From the NCBI RefSeq assembly GCF_000744655.1, contig NZ_JQMJ01000004.1, forward strand, positions 620,001-684,000: 64,000 bases of DNA. Reading direction: 5' to 3'. Positions within the stretch are counted from its first letter, which is position 1. Each line of letters opens with the position of its first letter. The translations under genes were made by a program, and so were the position numbers. This DNA comes from Streptacidiphilus rugosus AM-16. Its GTDB lineage: Bacteria; Actinomycetota; Actinomycetes; Streptomycetales; Streptomycetaceae. Below, one piece after another: positions 60,376 to 64,000 of the stretch. Below the pieces are notes generated by a model. That model did no database searches. It saw only the letters and a program-made list of their open reading frames with translations, and was not told where the DNA came from.

Positions 60376-60936
60376 TCAGGTACGGCCGCGACCGGTGAGG
60401 AGGTCGCGGACGCGGGCGACCAGCCCGGTGCCAGGGGCGAGGAGCCTGCCCATCGGCGTTGCGCTCGGGGCGGCCGGGTGCGGGCCGGCGGGGGCCTCGT
60501 CCCTGGCGGAACGGACGTTGGCTCCGAGCTCGTTCAGCTGCCCAGGAGTGCAGGCGTGGGCCAGGACCGGGAAGAGTCGGATTTCCTCGTCGGCCACGTG
60601 CGCGACGACCTCGCTGATGACCGACGAGACGAGCGCGTCGAACTGGTAGCGGTCCGCGTCCACGACCTCCAGCCGTGTCAGGAGCTCCTCGACCGCGGCG
60701 TGGTCGGCGATCTCCTGGTCGGCGATCGCGTCCCCGCCAGGGATGTGCGCGCGCACCGCGGGATAGAGGTACCGCTCCTCCGCGACCGCGTGCCGGACCA
60801 GTTCGATGGTGAACGTGTCCGCGATCTCCCGTCGGCGGACGTCGCCGGGCGCCAGCGCGTTGATCTTGTCGAACATGGCCTGCACGCCGCGGTGGTCGGC
60901 CTTCAGCACCTCGATGATGTCTGCGCCGTGGCCCAT
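60376..60936 (-). CDS. Hemerythrin-domain protein
   Basis: A 186-aa helical-bundle protein. The ligands of a diiron site are in the expected places: ADIIEVLKADHRGVQAMFDK (His), IELVRHAVAEERYLYPAVRA (HxxxE), ADHAAVEELL (His) and VVAHVADEEIRLFPVLAHAC (HxxxE). Residues 150-186 are a Pro-rich, basic tail. Hemerythrin-like proteins of this type bind oxygen or NO in the cytoplasm. ATG 60936 follows GAGGAGAGGAG. No operon partner. Confidence 0.93.
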   Translation of the reverse strand: MGHGADIIEVLKADHRGVQAMFDKINALAPGDVRRREIADTFTIELVRHAVAEERYLYPAVRAHIPGGDAIADQEIADHAAVEELLTRLEVVDADRYQFDALVSSVISEVVAHVADEEIRLFPVLAHACTPGQLNELGANVRSARDEAPAGPHPAAPSATPMGRLLAPGTGLVARVRDLLTGRGRT

Positions 60937-61077
60937 GGCGGCTCCTCTCCTCGGTGGCTGCTCCCAGGTGCCTGGGGGCGCGGGCCGGTATCCGTTCCCG
61001 TCCCGCGTGCGGGCAACCGCTGTCCGCACGGGTTCGACCCCAGGCGTTCGCGCGAAACCGCCACGAGGGCGGCGGGT

Positions 61078-61524
61078 TCAGACGCCGCGTTCGAGGATCT
61101 CCTTCAGCTTCTGTTCGTTGCGCGGCAACTCCTTGCGGGCGCTGGGTCTGACCACCAGCGGCGTGAGCACCCTGCCCATACCGTGGGACTCGAAGTCGAG
61201 CGAGATGGTGACCCGTGAGCGCTCGCCGTTGTCGAGCGGTTCGATGACGGCCGCGAAGTGCGGCCGCACGGGTCCGTCGACGCCGTGGGCCTTGAAGCTC
61301 CGGGGCGGGTCCAGCTCGTCGATCTGGGTGGTCATGGTGAACTCGCGCTTATTGACGCGACGCGTCACCACGGTCCTTGAGCCCACGTGGAGTGGAAGGT
61401 CATCAGCCGGCCGTGCGGAGACCAGGCTCTCCTGCCACTCGCCCTCGCGGGCGGGGTCCGCCATGTAGGCGTATACGGCCTCAGGACGGCGCGCTATCTC
61501 GACGGTTTCCTTGATCGCGGACAT
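61078..61524 (-). CDS. SRPBCC (polyketide-cyclase-like) protein
   Basis: A 148-aa START-fold protein: IKETVEIARRPEAVYAYMAD, then EWQESLVSARPADDLPLHVG and PRSFKAHGVDGPVRPHFAAV. The FxxxxD...REGEWQ segment is usual in the DUF/CoxG-like subgroup. It probably binds a small lipophilic ligand. The ATG 61524 follows GGGGGCAG. Alone on its strand; an IS110 fragment lies upstream. Confidence 0.88.
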   Translation of the reverse strand: MSAIKETVEIARRPEAVYAYMADPAREGEWQESLVSARPADDLPLHVGSRTVVTRRVNKREFTMTTQIDELDPPRSFKAHGVDGPVRPHFAAVIEPLDNGERSRVTISLDFESHGMGRVLTPLVVRPSARKELPRNEQKLKEILERGV

Positions 61525-61781
61525 TGCTGCCCCCTTGCTTCGGATCTTCGAGATCACGGAAATTATCCCACCAGCCGCGGGGTCTTGTCGGCCGCCCGTG
61601 CGCCCAAAGCCCCGGACTTCGCCCGAGAGGATTCCCAGGCGCGGTGCGATCGGGAGCCTGGGCGACGGCGTGTTCACTTGCAGCCCCAGGACCGTGCATG
61701 ACCTGACCGCCGCCGAGCCCGCACGGTGGGACGGGCAGCCTGGGGGTGACCAGTCCCGGAAAGGTGCCTCTATCTTCTTGG

Positions 61782-62060
61782 TCAAGCTGACGTGTTGGAG
61801 GACTCTCTGTGTGAGCACGTAGGCGGGGCTTGGTAGAAGGTGCCGTCTCGGAGCATGGCGAATAGGACGTCGATGCGTCGTCGGGCGAGTGCGACGACGG
61901 CTGCGACGTGGTGTTTTCCCTCTGCACGTTTCTTGTCGTAGAAGGCGTGGGACTCCAGCTGCGAGAGCGAGGCGAATGCGGCGAGGTAGAGGGCGCGTTT
62001 GAGTTGTTTGTTGCGCTGCGGATGGAGGAGCCGGAGCCCCGTTGCGGGGCCACTAAAAAC
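61782..62060 (-). pseudogene. IS110-family transposase, C-terminal fragment
   Basis: Minus-strand frame: RNKQLKRALYLAAFASLSQL, ESHAFYDKKRAEGKHHVAAV and VALARRRIDVLFAMLRDGTF followed by YQAPP, then a stop at 61782. These are the standard last 70 residues of IS116/IS110/IS902-type (DEDD) transposases. The N-terminal DEDD domain is missing. Confidence 0.85.
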
Positions 62061-62358
62061 GTATCGGGCCGAGCAGCTTTGAACGGCACTGCGGGGGCAT
62101 GTGCCTCGTGACCGGTCCCGGGTCCAGCGTGGAGCCGGCCGGCCTGCCGATCACCGTCGCGCGCTCTTGGGAGCCGCACGCAGCGGTGCCACCGCCCGCC
62201 GACAAGAGTGGAGGCCAGTGGGGCGGAGCACCACGTCATGAACGCCCACACCCCTTCGAACGCGCGCCCGCCCCGGAATCCAGCCTCGGTCCGCAGAGCG
62301 CGGAAAGGGCAATGAAGCCGCGACCGACGAGGGGTCGGGTCCATGCGCGAAGGAGCTG
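62061..62358. other. Intergenic, no gene seen
   Basis: About 300 bp between the IS110 fragment and the SRPBCC gene, no support for a gene; the last bases hold the AGGAG ribosome binding site. Confidence 0.4.
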
Positions 62359-62799
62359 ATGATGACCGAAACCATCCCTGATGCGGTTGCTTCCGCAACG
62401 ATCCCGTGCCAGGTGGACCGCGTGTGGAAAGCGCTGACCGACCCTGCGGAGATCAAGGAGTACTTCTTCGGCACCAGCGTGATCACCGAGTGGGGCGTGG
62501 GCGGCCCGATCGTGTGGCGCGGGGAGTGGCACGGAAAGCAGTACGAGGATCACGGCCGCGTCCTTGAGTTCAAGCCCCCGCGGCGCTTGCGGTGCACCCA
62601 TTTCAGTCCGCTGACCGGACTCCCCGACGCCCCGGAGAACTATCACACAGTGACCTACGAACTCGCTGAAGTCACAGCGGGCACTCAGGTGACGATCACT
62701 CAGGGTTCTAACCGGAGCCACGATGAGGTTCCGGAGGCGGAGAAGACCTGGCAGATAGTACTCGGCAATCTCGGGGAGTACCTGTCGCGCCAGGGGTGA
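62359..62799 (+). CDS. SRPBCC/AHSA1-domain protein
   Basis: A 146-aa protein of the Aha1 C-terminal-like SRPBCC group: SATIPCQVDRVWKALTDPAE, IKEYFFGTSVITEWGVGGPI and WRGEWHGKQYEDHGRVLEFK, then HDEVPEAEKTWQIVLGNLGE. The pattern W.ALTDP....Y is typical. Such proteins bind hydrophobic ligands or act as small stress proteins. Two adjacent ATGs (62359, 62362) follow AGGAG; the second has the better spacing. Confidence 0.92.
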   Translation: MMTETIPDAVASATIPCQVDRVWKALTDPAEIKEYFFGTSVITEWGVGGPIVWRGEWHGKQYEDHGRVLEFKPPRRLRCTHFSPLTGLPDAPENYHTVTYELAEVTAGTQVTITQGSNRSHDEVPEAEKTWQIVLGNLGEYLSRQG

Positions 62800-62869
62800 G
62801 GTGCCGTCAGGCCTCCCGCCGCAGAGGAACGCCGCGCCTGCGTCGTCAAGAACCGCCGGACCCGCACGT

Positions 62870-62992
62870 CTGACCGAGATCCGCATCGGCTACGCCCGCG
62901 TCTCCACCGGCGGCCAGAGGCTCGACCGCCAGCTTGACACCCTGAACGCGGCCGACTACTGCCGGATCCTCGCCGACAAAAAGTCCACGGTG
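62870..62992 (+). pseudogene. Serine resolvase/invertase, N-terminal fragment
   Basis: The frame reads TEIRIGYARVSTGGQRLDRQ, then LDTLNAADYCRILADKKS. This is the catalytic start of a serine recombinase; Ser in YARVST is the nucleophile. After about 40 residues similarity is lost. There is no natural start codon and no DNA-binding domain, so it is a remnant. Confidence 0.75.
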
Positions 62993-63102
62993 GGTGTTTC
63001 AGGTGCCCGTCTCCGGTGCCGACGGCCGATTCATCGCCCACAGTCTGACAGCCGTCACACAGCGGGTCTCTGGCACCCCCGTCTCCCGGCCGGACGGCAG
63101 AC

Positions 63103-63318
63103 TCAGGCCCCCGCGACCACGTCGAGGCGCCCGGCCTTTGCCTCTCCTACCAAAGACGCGAACTGGTCCGCACTCATCTGGATCCGCTGGCCGAAGTCGT
63201 CGGTCAGCACGACCCGCCGCTCCGCCGGGGCGGAGGCGTCCACGAACAACTGCGGGCAGCCGCAGTCGCAGCTACCGCAGAACGTCGCTACCGGCTCCAG
63301 CCCATTCGACTCACTCAT
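63103..63318 (-). CDS. Small Cys-rich conserved protein
   Basis: A 71-aa protein: MSESNGLEPVATFCGSCDCG, then CPQLFVDASAPAERRVVLTD and DDFGQRIQMSADQFASLVGE. The CxxCxCGCP cluster probably binds a metal. The C-terminal part looks like a short helix-strand unit. The protein seems conserved in streptomycetes, but its role is unknown. ATG 63318 has a modest upstream GGGGAGC. Confidence 0.75.
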   Translation of the reverse strand: MSESNGLEPVATFCGSCDCGCPQLFVDASAPAERRVVLTDDFGQRIQMSADQFASLVGEAKAGRLDVVAGA

Positions 63319-63745
63319 CACAGCTCCCCACGCTGGACGTACCGCCCGGACCGGACGGCCACGGCCAGGACATACCCGACGCCCCCGCGACGAAGCAGTC
63401 ACGGCGTGGCCCATGGATGCACGTTGCGCGCACCGCCCCCGCCCGCGCGCCCCCCGTACATCCCCACCTGGGGTATCCGCCGTGAGTGATCGGGCAAACC
63501 CTGCCGGCTCCGCAGTAACCCTTGCGATCCGTCTTCGCAGCCACATCCTCCCGGGGTGGAGCCCGCCAGGCTGAGACTTTGATCTTTGATCGGTTCGTGG
63601 CGTGATTCTTTGCGCGATATACCGACAACCTGCCAGGCTTGCAGCTCATCCAGCAGTTCCGTCGTGCAGGCCCATTGTCAGTGCCACATGGTCGTGCGCC
63701 CGATGGATGACTCCTGGGCGGGTCTGGCTGGTGCTGCCCGGACTC
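63319..63745. other. No supportable gene
   Basis: About 430 bp, with a lower-GC patch around 63575-63620 (TTTGATCTTTGATCGGTTCG). The patch resembles the ATCTTTAACC end of the IS4-like repeats only in part. No gene is visible; the region follows the 3' end of nuoD. Confidence 0.4.
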
Positions 63746-64000
63746 TTACCGGTCCACGCCGCCCATCACGGGGTCGATGCTCGCCACCGCGACGATGACG
63801 TCCGCGACCTGGCCGCCCTCGCACATCGCGGCCATCGCCTGGAGGTTGGTGAAGCTCGGGTCGCGGAAGTGCACCCGGTAGGGCCGGGTGCCGCCGTCGG
63901 AGACGACATGGACGCCGAGCTCGCCTCTGGGGGACTCCACCGCCACGTAGGCTTGGCCCGGCGGGATGTGGAAGCCCTCGGTCACCAGCTTGAAGTGGTA
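63746..64000 (-). CDS. nuoD: NADH-quinone oxidoreductase subunit D, 3' part
   Basis: The last 84 codons of a 49-kDa-type subunit: [20 protein letters not shown], then [40 protein letters not shown] and [16 protein letters not shown] at the C-terminus. SPRGE and the DPVMGGVDR end are signature parts of NuoD, which holds the quinone site of complex I. The gene runs off the window to the right, so its 5' part and other nuo genes cannot be seen. The piece is in frame and undamaged. Some streptomycetes have a second, partial nuo set, which fits an accessory location. Confidence 0.94.
   Translation of the reverse strand, partial: YHFKLVTEGFHIPPGQAYVAVESPRGELGVHVVSDGGTRPYRVHFRDPSFTNLQAMAAMCEGGQVADVIVAVASIDPVMGGVDR

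Noticed and set aside
58743-60398. A 551-codon plus-strand open frame
   Set aside because: Shadow of the aconitase gene and of the SPFH and CBM48 relics on the minus strand.
1-64000. CRISPR arrays, rRNA genes or complete tRNA genes
   Set aside because: No regularly spaced repeat array, rRNA-like segment or full cloverleaf was seen; only the 3' half of a tRNA-Pro gene at 28665-28713.

Overview
The window is very GC-rich, with GTG/TTG starts, GGAGG-type ribosome binding sites and protein families typical of Streptomyces and its relatives (DUF3761, DUF3040, ALF-repeat proteins, Hanks-type kinase with a secreted tail, SpoIIE-type phosphatase, anti-anti-sigma and ATPase switch proteins). It is best read as an accessory region of a streptomycete-like actinomycete replicon (Streptomyces, Kitasatospora or Streptacidiphilus). 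It is crowded with insertion sequences, gene fragments and frameshifted genes. The right edge holds the 3' end of a nuoD-type gene.

Layout. 0-9.5 kb: IS-rich zone with an IS630 relic, a lipoprotein, a cold-shock gene, an IS30 element, and two nearly identical 1,590-bp IS4-like elements, each with its own 3-bp target duplication. The first of these splits a secreted-protein gene. A decayed integrase-type transposase and a small DNA-binding gene with two palindromic operators follow. 9.5-13.5 kb: SpoIIE-type phosphatase, a tandem monooxygenase-fold protein, a SnoaL/cupin pair and a GlxA relic. 13.9-21.6 kb: a three-gene secreted operon (ALF-repeat protein, 197-aa secreted protein, degenerate trypsin-like FG-GAP protein), then two paralogous Lrp/AsnC regulators that converge tail to tail, each divergent from a different operon. 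21.9-25.4 kb: hydrolase, NmrA-like, DUF1772, hydrolase operon. 25.4-30.6 kb: beta-helix fragment, a secreted BNR beta-propeller protein, a tRNA-Pro 3' fragment that looks like an attachment site, and two related zinc-finger genes.

30.9-43.7 kb: Ser/Thr kinase, cupin, small proteins, a glycogen-binding-like protein, then a cell-surface locus with two WxL-like secreted proteins, a DUF916-like membrane-anchored protein and a Vgb-like propeller; a lipoprotein and a second cold-shock gene. 43.9-48.1 kb: a complete IS5-family element with TA duplication, two secreted proteins and an IS630 relic. 48.2-53.3 kb: barnase-like RNase with altered catalytic residues, alpha/beta hydrolase, STAS protein and ATPase (sigma-factor switch), and an XRE regulator pair. 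53.4-57.1 kb: a redox cassette (truncated MFS, aldo-keto reductase, cupin, carboxymuconolactone decarboxylase, XRE regulator) bracketed by 34-bp inverted repeats. 57.1-64 kb: LigD relic, Pro-rich protein, aconitase, several relics, hemerythrin, SRPBCC proteins, IS110 and resolvase fragments, nuoD end.

The genes do not form one pathway. Recurrent themes are secreted or surface proteins (ALF, WxL, propellers, protease-like), partner-switch sigma control (PP2C, STAS and ATPase in separate places) and small redox or stress proteins. At least seven frameshifts are repaired by adding one G/C to a short G/C run, so part of the apparent decay may be sequence error.
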